DNA of 64,000 nucleotides from Pratylenchus scribneri (lineage: Eukaryota; Nematoda; Chromadorea; Rhabditida; Pratylenchidae): positions 5,270,001 through 5,334,000 of the forward strand of contig JAQSEB010000023.1 of assembly GCA_030063045.1 (NCBI GenBank), written 5' to 3'. The notes under the pieces were generated by a model. It ran no database searches. It worked only from the letters and a program-made list of their open reading frames with translations, and had not been told where the DNA came from. Made by a program: the position numbers and the translations under genes. Shown in pieces: positions 1 to 11,827 of the stretch (the stretch's first letter is position 1; every line of letters begins with the position of its first letter).

Positions 1-1860
1 TGAGATGGGGATGAAGAGCTGGCGTAGACGAGAAAAATGGCATCTCATTTTACTCGTAAAAATATTTTAAAAAAATAAATTATCGATTTCTTTCTATTGT
101 AAAAAATTGACTTTTTCCTTACAAGAATTGAACATTAATTTTAATTATGTAATTATTCTAACACCAAAAAATTAAAAAAGAAAAATTAATTGCCGAAAAA
201 TTGCTTATGAGTTAAATTAGTTTAATAAGGAAGATTATTAAATATATTATGTAAATGTTCAAAAATTTTTGAATAAAAATAGTAAATAATTATGGTAACA
301 ATAAATTTATTGTCAAATATGCCTATGGCAAAAATCAAACATCTAAATATAGGTACTTATATCAAAACTAAAAAGAGTGAATAATTTTCAAACTAATTAT
401 TTTCTACAATTTTTAGCGAAATTAATTTGAATACGAAATTCATTTCATTTCAATGGATTTTTAAAATGAAACAAATTTAACAAATAAAAAAATGGCAAAT
501 TTGTTTGGCAGGGATTTAGATAGGAAAAGTAAATTTGATAACATTTTCAGGGGCACAAATCCTTCATTCGGCGGAAAGACTAGAAATTTGGGATTTTGTG
601 AAAATTCGACTAAATTGGCCAAATTCCATTTTAAAAGAATTTGATTGGAAAAGAAATGGAAACGAGAGAGGGAAAATTGAGGAAAAATTGAATATCCGGA
701 AAAGTACATTTGTGGGAGGAAATAGAGACAATGGAATGAACAATTTGATGGCATAATGGCCAAAAATTTGTATGACAAATGATATTCAAATAAATATTTA
801 AATAAGAAATTAATAAAAAAATAGCAAAAAAATTAATTAAAAAATTGGATATAATTCCAATTTAATTTAATCAAATAAAAAAGGCAAAAAAATAAAAGAA
901 TAATTTCTTAAAATTAAAATCCAATGAGAACAAAATCCAACGAATGTATGAATTTATTTTGTTCCAGAAGTAATTTGCCAATTCTTTGTTCCAAATTTTA
1001 TTATTAAACCAAAAATGGGCGCACATTTCGCCTCGGTTCATTTCGGCATTTTTCTTTTACTCGGCACATATTTTTGTTTGTTCACCCGAAAAATTTAATA
1101 ATATTTTTTCCAAGTAAATCCAATACATATAAAAGAGAAAAAATAAGTAAATTTGGCTGGACCGAAGAATATTCGTTTTCTATTTTTGTCGCCTTTCAAA
1201 TCTTCTTCTCAATATTTTCGAAGATGAAATTGGAACAAAATTATTCACTTTTTTTGAAATTGAATTGAATGCAGATTGGAGAATAGTAAATGATATTTAA
1301 ATAATAATTTAAAAATAAATATTAAAAATATTTTTATTTTTAAATTAAATTTATCCCATAAAATTTATTTTCACCGAAACATGTTTTTCTCTTATCACTG
1401 AAATTGGGACAATTTACGTAATATGCGCACATTGCGGTGCCATTCGCCGTCTCACATTTCATTGACCTTGGTCCCAGATTGTCGAGATGGCCTTTCAAAA
1501 TTTTATATGAAAATATTTTGTGTTCATAACAAACTTCAAATTTTTAATTTTCTTAAAGAAAAGTTAATTTCTCGGCTTTCTATCAAGGTCGAAAAGGATA
1601 AAAAGATGAATTCCAATATTTGAAGGACAATCATTGGGTAATTTTGGGTGGGCGGATAAAAGACGAGAGTGCATTTTTAAATGATAGCAATTGTGTGAAC
1701 CGAAAGCAGAATTTTCTCTATTTCGTTATTAAACCAATTCAAATAGGTATATGGGAATTTGAATTTATATTAAATTAAATTTAATAAATAGAAACAAATT
1801 TCTATCATTTTCTTCATATCATTTCAGTGCAAAAAAAAAGAAATTTTGACCAATTTAAAA
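1..1860. other. AT-rich stretch without a recognisable gene
   Basis: Only short, low-complexity open frames occur on either strand, and none has a domain, signal peptide or convincing splice pattern. The last 40 bases contain a polypyrimidine-AG acceptor-like site (about 1811-1827) just ahead of the next gene, so a 5' untranslated exon or trans-splice site may lie there. Confidence 0.6.
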
Positions 1861-1867
1861 ATGCATT

Positions 1868-3242
1868 TTGACACTTCTTCTCATTGCTATCGCCCTTCCC
1901 ATTTTAATATTAGCCCAAAATGCCAATAATAATCAACGACGAAATTTGCCACAAAATCGGCCAAATGTCCGGCGTCCATTTCGTCCTGCCCCACCACCTC
2001 CAATAGGGAACCGTGCTCGCCCGCCGATTCGCCGTCCAGCGGCAATTGCCGCTCCTTTGAAAAAACAGAAACAATTTTCACCGGAATCAGTCAAAACCGT
2101 TAACCAATGCCTTTGTGCGGACATTCGACCCTGCAAGGAAAAATACATGAGCGCATTGGGGCCATGCCTGGATACATGTCAAGTAAGGAGAATGGGATTA
2201 AATTGTTGAAAAAATAATAATTAAATTATTAAATTTTTAAATATTAATTTCAAATAATTTATTATTACAAAATTCCATCGACAATTTCAATGAATTATTA
2301 TAAATATTTAAACAATATATAGGAGGATTAGCATCCGCTTTTTTGGAAAGGGAAGGGCCCTCTTATGGGTCAACATCAAAAGTGGATTAGGGTTAGGTTC
2401 ATTCGGGGATAGGTTACGGTACGGATATGGTAGGGGTAAAAATCTTTTCACTTAACCCAACACCCTAAGAGGGAACATTTCACTTTCTCTATTCCCACCA
2501 AAAAAGCAGATGCAAATGATATAATTACCAGGGAATTATTAACATTAATAATTAATTTTCTAATTTTTATAAAATATTTAGCACATTGTGAAACCACTTG
2601 GCGGTGATTTGAAGCAAATTTGGCAATGTTTTAAGCAGAAAGAGGGAATGTTGAAGGCAACAATCAGCTGCACCGAAAATAAATATGAAAATGCGTTAGT
2701 AAATAAAATAATTAATAAAATTAATTATTATTTTAGTTGCGCAAAAAGCCCAGGATTTACTGTGCCACAAAGGTACAAACAAAATTTGCAAACAATGGCC
2801 ACAGCGGAAATTGACAAAATGATCACGAAAATGGGCCTTCAAAAGGAGGTAGTCCATTTTTGGAAATATTAAATTTAGCTAATATTTAGGCACGACCATT
2901 TTTGACAACTGGGAAGAAATTATTTGAATGTGTCAAAAATTGTATGAATAAAAGGTCCGGAAATTGTGAAAAATCATTGAATTGTGGATTGTCACTTCCT
3001 TCGGATAGAGTCCTTGTTGAGGTAAAAATAAATTCTGAATAATATTTATTCATTTTCTAAGAGTGCCAAACAATGCGCAATGCAAACCGGCGGCTTCAAC
3101 ACTGCAAATGCCCAACAACTTTGTCGTTGCGCAATGACGGCTGGAGTCAAGTAAAAATTGTGGAATAAAATTATTTTACAATTATCACTTTTTTTGCAGA
3201 AATTTGAGCAACAATTTGTGCTCCAAAATTATCATCAGCTAA
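1868..3242 (+). CDS. Secreted Cys-rich nematode protein, six exons, start uncertain
   Basis: Six exons fit GT-AG rules: 1868-2182, 2582-2694, 2737-2848, 2890-3021, 3062-3150 and 3200-3242. The predicted protein begins with a hydrophobic signal peptide (LLLIAIALPILILA), then an Arg/Pro/Asn-rich linker, then a domain with about 14 cysteines (for example CLCAD, CLDTC, CVKNC, CRCAM) ending in SKIIIS. The Cys spacing recalls small nematode extracellular domains such as the chondroitin-proteoglycan-4 type, but I cannot assign it firmly. The frame of exon 1 has no upstream ATG: an ATG at 1861 lies one frame away, so either a one-base indel is present or a near-cognate TTG at 1868 is used. Intron 1 carries a MITE (2331-2514). 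Function unknown; probably secreted or cuticle/eggshell-associated. Confidence 0.65.
2331..2514. mobile_element. MITE-like element with CCTAA/TTAGG motifs, in intron 1
   Basis: The ends are imperfect inverted repeats (gcatccgcttttttgg at the left, ccaaaaaagcagatgc at the right). The interior contains agggttagg on one side and aacccaacaccctaa on the other. Related copies occur at 56571-56756, 59066-59215 and about 60783-60920. No coding capacity. Confidence 0.6.
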
Positions 3243-4648
3243 TTTTTAGACTACAAAAATTGGCAGACGCTGACGACAAAACATAATTATGACATTTTCA
3301 TTTATAATATTTTCATTTAATTTAATAAAAAATTCAATTTTACCTTTCTATTCCAAAACAATAAAAAGGATCGAATTAAATTATGAGAATATTTAATCAA
3401 TTCATTTTTACATTTAATTTTTTCAAATTAAGTTAAATTAATGGCAAATGCTAGAAATATTATTCTTTTTATGTAATCCTAAGGCGCACGTATTCCTTGC
3501 CGGAAGCATATTTTTAAAAAAAAATAGTGAGGCTTGTCCCACTGGTTTCTTGATAGCATTCGTAAAAAATTAAAATTTTTATTTCAAATTTACACCAAAC
3601 AAATTCGCATTGCCATCCATTTAAGCAATAAAAATTCTTCTCTATACGGATGATCAGACGATGAAGTCATTGCATTATTACAAACCACAATATTATATCT
3701 GTGAAAATGAACAAATTTACTACAAATACGCATATAAATTCCCTAAAAATTTGAAATAAATTGCTCAAGAAATTTTTTTTATTGTACTTTTCTATGTAGG
3801 TAACATGCATTCCAATTCCAATTAATTGCATTTTATGCTTGAAAAGAGGACAAAATCAATTTACAAATTAATTCACACGAACATGGGTGCAACCGTTCAG
3901 CAGACTATATTTCACAATTCCCATTCCCATCAAAAAAATCTATTTGTATTCCTTTGCTACATTCATTTATATTTTATACCTTTTTTCGGCACTTACCCAT
4001 TTGCCATTTCCAGTTTCCACCAGTGTGCCTTTCCTTTTCACCCTCCTTCGTCCTTCTCTTAAGGCAATTTCACCTTGACATTTTGGTCAAATTCGCCTTA
4101 AGAATCATTAATAAATGTTAAAAAAATATTATATATTAAATTAAGCTATTCATTTTTCATTCTGATTATTATTTTATATTCACGATATAATTAAAATTTG
4201 ACGTAAATAAATAAATGCAAATTAGTGCCATACATGATCATTGTGTTTTTTATTAGGTGGAAATTCGTAAAAAACTATTTTGTAGTCAACTTCTCAATAT
4301 TTTTATAATAATGGAAAGTTTTTTTTGGGTTCCTTTTGGTAAAAAATTTTATTAAACAATTCCATGGGAAATTATTTTTGCAATTCCTTTTGTCAAAAAT
4401 AAAACTCATTTTTGATTCAATATTCAAATTCTGATTAATGAAATATTTTTGAGCATTCTTTAACTAGGCATAAAATTCATAGAAAAGGCAGGTGCAATAA
4501 ATTGTAAAAATTGGGCAAAGATTCACCGAAAATGTCAGAAACATAAAATTTTTCTTACCTTAAAGATTAAAAAATGAATATTTTCTATAATAATTATGAT
4601 AGGTAATTTCTTTAATTTTCGTTAATTTTCAGATATTTAAATTGAAAA
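3243..4648. other. Intergenic, no gene seen
   Basis: AT-rich sequence with short spurious frames only. It separates the 3' end of the Cys-rich gene from the receptor gene and probably holds the receptor's promoter; no specific element is recognised. Confidence 0.5.
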
Positions 4649-5915
4649 ATGATTGGTCCTAATAATTTTCTGGACATTTTACACTATTATAGCGATTTGG
4701 TGGCCGGAATTGTTGGCATTTTCCTTTCCATTTTATTCGCCATATTCCTCCTCCTCTCGCATCGAGATTCAAATCAATGCGCGACATATATTTTGGCAAT
4801 TGGATGTTCCATGGATTTTTTCTATTCAATTTTGACAATTTTGGCAAAAACTGTTGGCTTAATTCACTAATTATTTTTATAATTTTAATTTACAGCGAAT
4901 TGTAATTGCCAATGGTTTTCTCTTTTTAATTGCTTCGGACACAAATTCGATTGGTCATTCCACAAATTGGATGCCAATTTTCCTTCATGCTTGGCTTATT
5001 TTCACTTTTGCCAGTTTAATTCTCATTTCCCTTCAATTCACCATTCGTTATCGAATCATTTGCATGTATTATATTTTTTGATAGAATATTTATAAAAATA
5101 TAATTTAAATTTTCAGTGCAAATTCCAGTCGAAAATTTTATTACACTTTATCATTTGGGGTGCTTTTCTCCATTTTCCTCCTGCAATCAACTATTCTTCA
5201 AATTTGGGCATTTTGGCCAGGAAAGGAAGAACTCGATGAGGCAATTTCAATATTGAAAACAAAGCAAATTTATCAAGAGAATATGCCAATTTATTTGGCC
5301 AGCAGCATTGTCAGTGCCCCCAATTTAAAATATTCAAATTTATTTTTGTGTTTTAGTCGGACCCATTGATGTTAATTTATTTAATCATTGCCTCAATAAC
5401 AATTCTATTTGCTTACATTCAAATTGCTTTACTTGGTTATGAAATGTGGAAGGAAGGAAAGGACAAAATGTTCCAAAGCAAATCAAAACAACTTCAAAGA
5501 CGACTTTTCAAAATTCTTTTATTACAAGTAAATTAGAATTTTTAATTTAAAATAAATTTTATGATATTTTTAAGTCAATTATTCCATTATTGATTTGCCT
5601 CTCAATTTCCATTCTAATTGCCGGCGTAATTTTCGGTTGGAATAATGAATATGTCGACGTTCTGCCAACATTGCCTTTTGCTTGGGTGAGCCATTTTTAC
5701 AAAAAAAAATTAATTTTTTCAAATTACTTTTATTGCTTAATTTAATTTTTTTCTTTTTTTTCCAGTCTCCTGTATTCAGCATTTTGGTAGCCTTATTCGC
5801 CATTCGCAAAATGTTAAAGGATTTTATGCAGAAAATAATTCACAATCCACGCCGACTTTTCCAACTCAACAATAAAACGAGCACAACACCACCAGCTGCC
5901 GTAGCTTATTCATAA
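4649..5915 (+). CDS. Nematode serpentine 7TM chemoreceptor-like GPCR
   Basis: Six exons join in frame: 4649-4852, 4896-5065, 5117-5309, 5357-5527, 5575-5685 and 5766-5915. The product is about 330 residues and dominated by hydrophobic segments. TM1 lies around VGIFLSILFAIFLLL, followed by a segment containing ILAIGCSMDFFYSI. Later segments include WLIFTFASLILISL, SFGVLFSIFLLQ, LIYLIIASITILFAY and SIIPLLICLSISILI. The last segment ends SPVFSILVALFAIRKM, which is typical of the seventh helix and helix 8 of nematode Str/Srd/Srj-class chemoreceptors. The first donor (gttggc) is weak but keeps phase. Expected location is the plasma membrane, often of sensory cilia. The family assignment is by topology and C-terminal motif; the exact subfamily is not resolved. 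Confidence 0.72.
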
Positions 5916-6035
5916 TTTAATTACCGTCATTTAGTTGTTAATTGTTTTAATAAAATGCAGTATAGAAATGTTAACAAATTCTTTTTGTGGCTAACTGACA
6001 AATAAAATAATAAAAAAATTTATATGTGTTGCAAC

Positions 6036-6463
6036 TAATATTGGAAATTAGCTAATACCGGAATTAAATTGGCGCCTCGGGCCTGGGCAAGCTAATTTTT
6101 TTTAATTCTCGGCTTCAAGGTGTCGTACAGATTCAAGAATAGGCTCATTCGTCTCGGCATGGTTCATTTACTATATAAAATTTTAATGTCATGTCAGACC
6201 AGTATGAGCTTATTTATTAGTAACATAACATAACACTTCCATTGGATTCCTATCCCGCCTCCAACCCTCTAACCTACCTAACCCTTACCTTACCCTATGC
6301 CCCCTAAACTAATCCTAAATTGAAATTTCATATAGTAAATTGACTGTAAGGAGTCGAATGAGCCTATTCTCGAGTCTATACGATGTTTAGAAACAGATAT
6401 TTCAAAAATTAGTTAGCCCGGGCGCCTAGCTAATTCCAGAATTAGTCAATTTTCAATATTATC
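6036..6463. mobile_element. MITE with about 65-base terminal inverted repeats
   Basis: The left arm (aatattggaaattagctaat, continuing through ggcgcctcgggc) is matched in reverse complement by the right arm around 6395-6463 (gcccgggcgcctagctaatt, ending caatatt). An internal tandem of CCTAACC-like motifs lies at 6255-6310, and an internal inverted pair (gaataggctcattcg / cgaatgagcctattc) flanks it. There is no coding capacity, so it is a non-autonomous element. It sits between the receptor and the 3' end of coiled-coil gene copy A. Confidence 0.65.
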
Positions 6464-6501
6464 TGTGATGAAGTGGATTTTCTTTGTCATTTTTCTTTGT
6501 T

Positions 6502-8972
6502 TTACTCATCAATTTCCATCTCATCGGATTCTTCCTTCACATTCAGATCATCCATATCCATTGAATCATTACTAGGTCCTGCCTCTTCATTGTTGTTGTT
6601 GTAGTGAATAAACTAGAAAAATAAAATATAATTTTTATAATGCTATTTAAAACATTTTCGATGAGCATTTCCATTTGCTTATTTGGTTCAAAAATCATCG
6701 CAAATCTTTTTTGGTTGTTTTTGTAATATGGCCCATGCGAACGCAAATTTAAATTACGAAAATGATTTTTCAAATTTTTCATAAACAAAGCGTGAACATC
6801 ATTATAGAAGTTTTCTTCGTTTTTCCCCCATTTTTTAATAATTTCAAAAAAAATCGCAATATTTGATCCAATTATCAAATGCACCAAATTTTTATATTCC
6901 TTTGTTTCTGAAGGTGGAAATTTAACCCAAATGCCAAAATCCAAAAAAATAATTTTTGTTAAATTGTCCAAATATTTGAAGAAATTTCGTTCATTATTTT
7001 GGGCATTTTCTAATTGTTTTTTTGCTTCTTCATTTTCATTTCCTCCTTTCATTGCCTCAATTTCAATCCGATGTTTTTCGTCAATGGTTGACATTAAAGT
7101 TTTTTCGGTAATTCGATTTTCCAATATTTCGAATAGAATATTCGCAATTTTAATTTTTTGATCATCATTCAATGAAAATTTGTTTTTAGCTAAATTTTGA
7201 AAAAAGTAATATTTATTATATTTATTACCATTTTCAGTGGCCAATTTCTTTGAATCCTCCAAATCGATTTGTAGATTTATTAATTCCGGTAAAAAGCTCA
7301 AAAATATCCTCGAATATTCATTTTCATATTTTTCCATTCTCTTTTTGAATCCTTCAGTTTCGGCCACTCTTCTTTTAATTTCTGCATTTTCTTTTTCAAT
7401 ATTGTCTATTTCCTTTTTCAATTTTTTCAATTCTTCATTTTCGGTGTTAATTTCCATTGTTTTGTTTTGCAATTCTTCCCATTTCTCTTCCAATTTCTCA
7501 ATTTCTTCATTAAATTTCAATTCAATGGAAATTGAGCCCAAAATTGTTTCTTCTAATACTTTTTCCAATAAAAAGGTTGATTTTTGCAAATATTCCAATG
7601 TATTTTTATGAGAACTCAAATCAATTAACTTAAAAATAAAATTTTTCTTTTGTGTTATTTATTTAAATAAACCATTGGGCAATCCAAAATATGCATTAAA
7701 ATTTCATGCTGAATTATGGAAGCAAATTGAAATATTCGAATGCAAATTCCAATATTCTGCACTACTTCCTCATTTAAATAATCCCATTCCGATTCGGATT
7801 TCTCTTTTAAATATAATTTCACTAAAATTTAAATAATATTATATAATAAAAATAATTATTTTGGAACTATGTTCAAAAATCCTGTATTTGGGTTGTGTTT
7901 CATGGAAAAAATTCTTGTCCTTAAAATAATTCTTTTTCATTTCAAATCCAATTGACCGTGCATCTTCAACAATTCTTTCAAAAGTGCTTTCGAATTTTTT
8001 CCTACTTTCTAATTTCTCTCTTTTCCATTCTTCAACGGCATTCATAATTTTCCCAAAATTTTCCATCAAATTTCTTTGCTTAAATTTTTTGCCTAGAATG
8101 CATTTTGTAATTTCCGATTTGTTTGCATTTTCTTCATTCATTTCCATTTCAATATTCACATCCAATTGACAAGTTAATAAAATTGTTTTCACCACAATTT
8201 CAATGAACAATTTGGCTTCAGCAAATATCGAGAAAATGTCTAAAGATGGTAAATAAATATTGAGAAAATATTCTAAATATGTTTAATATTAAGGTTTAAA
8301 AAATAAATATAAATTATAAAATAAGTATACTCTGCACAACAATGCCACTACTCTCCATCATGAACCAAATTTTCGCTTTTTCATTGAATTTATACCTTTT
8401 GTCCAGCTTATAATCATGCTTAAAATCGACCGACATTTCTTCACCATTTTCTCCTTTATTTATTACCAAATTTTTATAACCCGAATCCAAATATAAATCA
8501 CCCAATTTTTCTAATTCTTCCTTCACTTTTTTTACATTCAACTTTTCCTCCCATATTGGCAATTGATATCCGCCAAAATGCCTTTTTGCGTATTCCAAAA
8601 TAGAAGGTGGCAATTTGATGGGCAATTCAAAATATTCGGGCACAAAAATAAACATTAATTTTCCCTGTTTCCAATCTTCCTCAATTTTTAATGCTCCTTT
8701 TTCAAATAGGAATTTAACATTAACATTAGCTGAAAAAAAATAAATTTTATTTTAATTTAAAAAGACTGACGATCATAAAAAAATGTGGCATAAAAGATAT
8801 TGGCCAATGGATGGATTAAATTTAACCATTTTTCCTCCAATTCCATTGTTTTTTTCACTAATTCCTCTCCAACAATTTTTCGCTTCAAAATGTTTGAATT
8901 TTTAGTTGAGAGGACGAAACCAATTTGGAAAAATAAGAAAATAAATGAATGCATAAAAATTGACATAGTCAA
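6502..8972 (-). CDS. Secreted coiled-coil protein, copy A
   Basis: Seven exons read on the minus strand with phase-consistent GT-AG junctions: 8972-8771, 8729-8331, 8239 to about 7870, 7821-7673, 7628-6654, and 6612 to the stop at 6502, with the third junction least certain. The protein starts with a signal peptide (MTMSIFMHSFIFLFF) and has a globular N-terminal part containing KRHFGGYQLPIWEEKL. A long Glu/Lys-rich heptad segment follows (around KLEEKWEELQNK), then a conserved-looking block (FFKYLDNLTKIIF...GIWVKFPPSET). It ends in an acidic tail of Asp/Glu/Met. I do not recognise the family. A decayed second copy lies at 30633-34810, so the gene belongs to a local tandem duplication. The signal peptide and lack of TM segments suggest secretion; an effector role in a parasite is possible but unproven. 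Confidence 0.6.
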
Positions 8973-9147
8973 AATTCTGAATATAAATTACAAATATAAT
9001 ATTTTTAAGAAATTAGAATACTTTTTTATGGAAAATCAATTAAATGGAAATAAGCGGAATAAGGCCAAAAGTGTCCAGAAAATCCCAAAAGGTAGAGAGA
9101 GGAATTGATGAGAGTGGATCGATTGGATTGGCCAATAAATTAATGGC

Positions 9148-9342
9148 TATAGTCGATCGCGCTCGGGGCTCGGAAACCCTGATGAGAGAATATAGCCACT
9201 CCAAAATCCGGACTCGAGCGCGAGCGATTCAAAAATTTTGAATTCGATCGCGGTCGGAGCTCGGGGCGGTTCTATTGTAAACCCCGATCGACTATAGCCA
9301 CCCAATCCGAGCGCCGAACACGAGCAAAAATGGGCCCTCTCA
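9148..9342. repeat. Palindromic GC-rich element interrupted by the Maverick (left part)
   Basis: Repeated inverted words (tatagtcgatcgcgctcggg at the left, ccccgatcgactatagcc near 9282-9302, and gagcgcgagcg) form a MITE-like palindrome. It is absent from the equivalent upstream region of copy B, near 35000. A further piece (gaaccccgagcgcgagcgac) continues just after the right target duplication at about 30361-30380. The Maverick therefore appears to have landed inside this element or its flank. Confidence 0.5.
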
Positions 9343-9348
9343 TTTTCA
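9343..9348. repeat. Target site duplication, left copy
   Basis: TTTTCA lies directly before the AG that opens the left terminal repeat. The identical six bases lie directly after the CT that closes the right terminal repeat. A 6-base duplication is diagnostic of Maverick/Polinton integrase. Confidence 0.93.
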
Positions 9349-9595
9349 AGTAGTATTATGTTACACCATCTTTTTTTTTCGACATTTTTGTGTCGAATGA
9401 AAAAAGATGGTGAAGCGAATAGGTATTTGATGGGTGGTTTGAGTGAGGAGGAAGGACTCTTTGATGAATGACCAAATGGAGGAGGAGGGTGATGCCGATT
9501 TGGGGCATTGATCAAAACGTTTACCTTGGTGCCATTGAGGACAATGGTGCCCTTGTGGGCAATGTTTGATTATGACTTGAGGGAATGAGAATTTT
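9349..9595. repeat. Left terminal inverted repeat
   Basis: It matches the reverse complement of 30101-30343 with roughly ten differences, including a block of about 120 bases with none. It includes a small internal hairpin (accatcttttt ... aaaaagatggt). Weaker similarity continues inward to about 9770, matched by about 29935 on the right. Confidence 0.95.
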
Positions 9596-9915
9596 GTGTC
9601 AAAATATTAGTCTTTTTTAAAAATTATGCTGGGTTTTTTCCTCTTTATGGATGAATGGATAGGTAATGAAGGCTTTTGGGGATTTGTGTAAATTTATGTC
9701 AAAATGAATGACCGATGTCTTTTAGTCAATTTTGATTTTTGTGGAATGAATGTTCAACCATTACCTATTCATTTTTTCCCATCTGTGCATTGCGAATGAA
9801 TTTTGCCGATGAAACGCTATGAAATTAGTGAAATGATTGAAAATATAAAATATTACCAACATTTTTATTTCAATTAATCCAAAAAATAAGTGGTATTGTT
9901 TCATTCGATTGAATG

Positions 9916-10245
9916 ATGTGGTAAAAAATCAAAAACATTGTGAATAATTTTGTGGTAATTTAAAATTGTAAAAGCGAGACAATGGAAATTTATTTTTGTG
10001 TTTGTGTGGTTGATGTGGTCAAAAAATCAAAATATTGTGAATAATTTGGGTGATTTAAAAATCGAAAAGATGAACAATGAAAATTTTGTGTTTTTGAATG
10101 GATGATGTGGTCAAAAAATCAAGACAATTTGGTGATTTTCGAAAAGTTTGACAATGAAAAATTGTTTTTTTCGGTTGGAAAATGTGGTCAAAAATATTTT
10201 GTGGTGATGCCGAAAAATGGATTATGAAAATTGTTTTAAACAAAA
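9916..10245. repeat. Subterminal tandem repeat, about 80-95-base unit
   Basis: The phrase gatgtggtcaaaaaatcaa, followed by an A/T/G-rich tail, recurs at about 9917, 10012, 10103 and 10183 with decreasing similarity. It lies just inside the left terminus of the Maverick. Such subterminal arrays may bind element proteins; here that is only inferred from position. Confidence 0.65.
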
Positions 10246-10361
10246 AAAATGTGAAAATGATGGATTTCGACCGAACCAGGACCATCAACCCTGGAACTTA
10301 AGGTTAAATTTACTAAAACTAAAACATCATTCCTCAACACTGCTTCTTGCCATCCATCCGC

Positions 10362-11827
10362 CTCAATGCTTCTTTCCATGGCGACGCTTCTTTTCCTTCT
10401 TTCCTTTCTTGGCCTTCTCGTTCGTTTCTGAAATTTTTCCAAAATTACCCCCCAATTAAAATTGCCCTTTAAACCAACCTTTCTTGCCGAACTTGCTGAA
10501 GTGCTTCCAATATGTGGCTTGAATTTGCTTCAAAGAGAAGACGCATGACGAGCACGTTGCAAAAAGCACTGCTTTTCCCACATGTTTGATCTGTTCAAAA
10601 TATTATTTTGCCCCAAAATTCCCCCCCCCCCCCCCCCAAAAATTACCTTCTCGACGCATCCCTCTCCCATTTTCTTTTGACGTTTGACGCAGTAGCCGCA
10701 CTGCGCAATTGCAATTTTGTATGTAGGGTAGCAGCTCTTGTAGTCGTCACTCTCCTCCATTCGGTAGCTCTCTGCCAATATTTTAGAAAATTTTTTTAAA
10801 AAAATTCTTCCCAAACTTACTCGTATGATCCATTTTTTCGCCAATTGTGCCGAAGAAGTGGGAAATTGTTTGGCTCATGCTGCTGTTCCCAATCAAACAG
10901 GGTTTGCACAAAATCACACGCATAATTAGCCCATTGGCCGTTGTTTGAATTGGGTTTATTTGCTTTTGGCTTTCCCGGCATTCATTGCATTGACTGACCG
11001 GCACGCAGTGGGCATAGGGCGAAATTTGCATCCAAGCATATTTGCCTGAAAACCAAAGAATTAAAATTAATTTTAAAAATAATTTTTTCCATCAAAAAAT
11101 AAAATAAATTGATTAAAAACCGATTTTTTAAATTAATTTTTTCCATCAAAAAACCCAAAATAAACTTACCGATTTTTTCCTCCTCTGGCTTTCGCTTCCA
11201 TTCGCCTTCTGATTCCGTTGATTTGCCATCGTCGTCATCATCTGAAGTATCGCCATCTTCTGCCGAATCATCATCGCTGCTGCTGCTGTCCGACGAAGAG
11301 GACGATGATGAACTACTGCTGCTGCTCGAAGAACTGCTGCTCTTCTTCTTCCCTTTCTTGCCTAAAAAATCGGCATTTTTACCCCTCCAAAATAAGCATT
11401 CCCGATTTTTACCCTTTTTGTTGGATTTGGCCTTTTTTTTTGCCGGTGGCACTTTGTCCTTGACGATTTTGGCCGTCACACCGGTTCTGCCTTTTGGTGT
11501 TGATTGTTTGCTGCCAGGTTTCGAAGTTGTGCCGGCTTTGGCAATGAGGGCTTCTGTAAACATAAAAATGAGTATTGGCCTTAATTTACGTGAAATAATC
11601 CCTCATTTTGACCTACCCAACGATTTGACATCGGCATCTTCCATTTTCGGCTTTTTTCCGCCCCCCTTTGCACCGTCCTTGTTTGCCCGTTTCCTGTTGT
11701 TTCGTTTTTTCAATTTCTTTGCATCGGCCGATTGTTCCACATTCTCGAAGCCATCCCGTGCATTGGTGTCATCATGTTGAAAAATCTTTTCGCCATCCGA
11801 TTCCGAAAGTACAATGTCATCGTCCAT
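10362..11827 (-). CDS. Ser/Lys-rich multi-CxxC protein carried by the Maverick
   Basis: Seven exons fit GT-AG and phase: 11827-11617, 11553-11413, 11361-11170, 11045-10821, 10771-10647, 10590-10479 and 10427-10362. The N-terminal half is disordered: an acidic start (MDDDIVLSESDGEK), Lys/Arg patches resembling nuclear-localisation signals (KKLKKRNNRKR, PPAKKKAKSNKK), then a run of about 17 Ser and an Asp/Ser acidic stretch. The C-terminal half holds repeated cysteine pairs (HCVPVSQCNEC, CKPC, CGYC, CSSC), consistent with metal binding, and ends in a Lys/Arg tail (KKGKKEKKRRHGKKH). I do not recognise the family. It lies inside the terminal repeats, so it is cargo or an element gene. The look is nuclear or chromatin-associated. 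Intron 5 contains a C17 tract. Confidence 0.68.
10621..10637. repeat. C17 homopolymer in an intron
   Basis: A run of 17 C (G on the coding strand of the Cys-rich gene) lies in the intron between exons 5 and 6. It is one of seven such tracts in the window. Confidence 0.95.

Noticed and set aside
11109..11780. Plus-strand open frame of 223 codons, Leu/Ser-rich
   Set aside because: It is the antisense of the poly-Ser/acidic exons of the minus-strand Cys-rich gene; no domain of its own.
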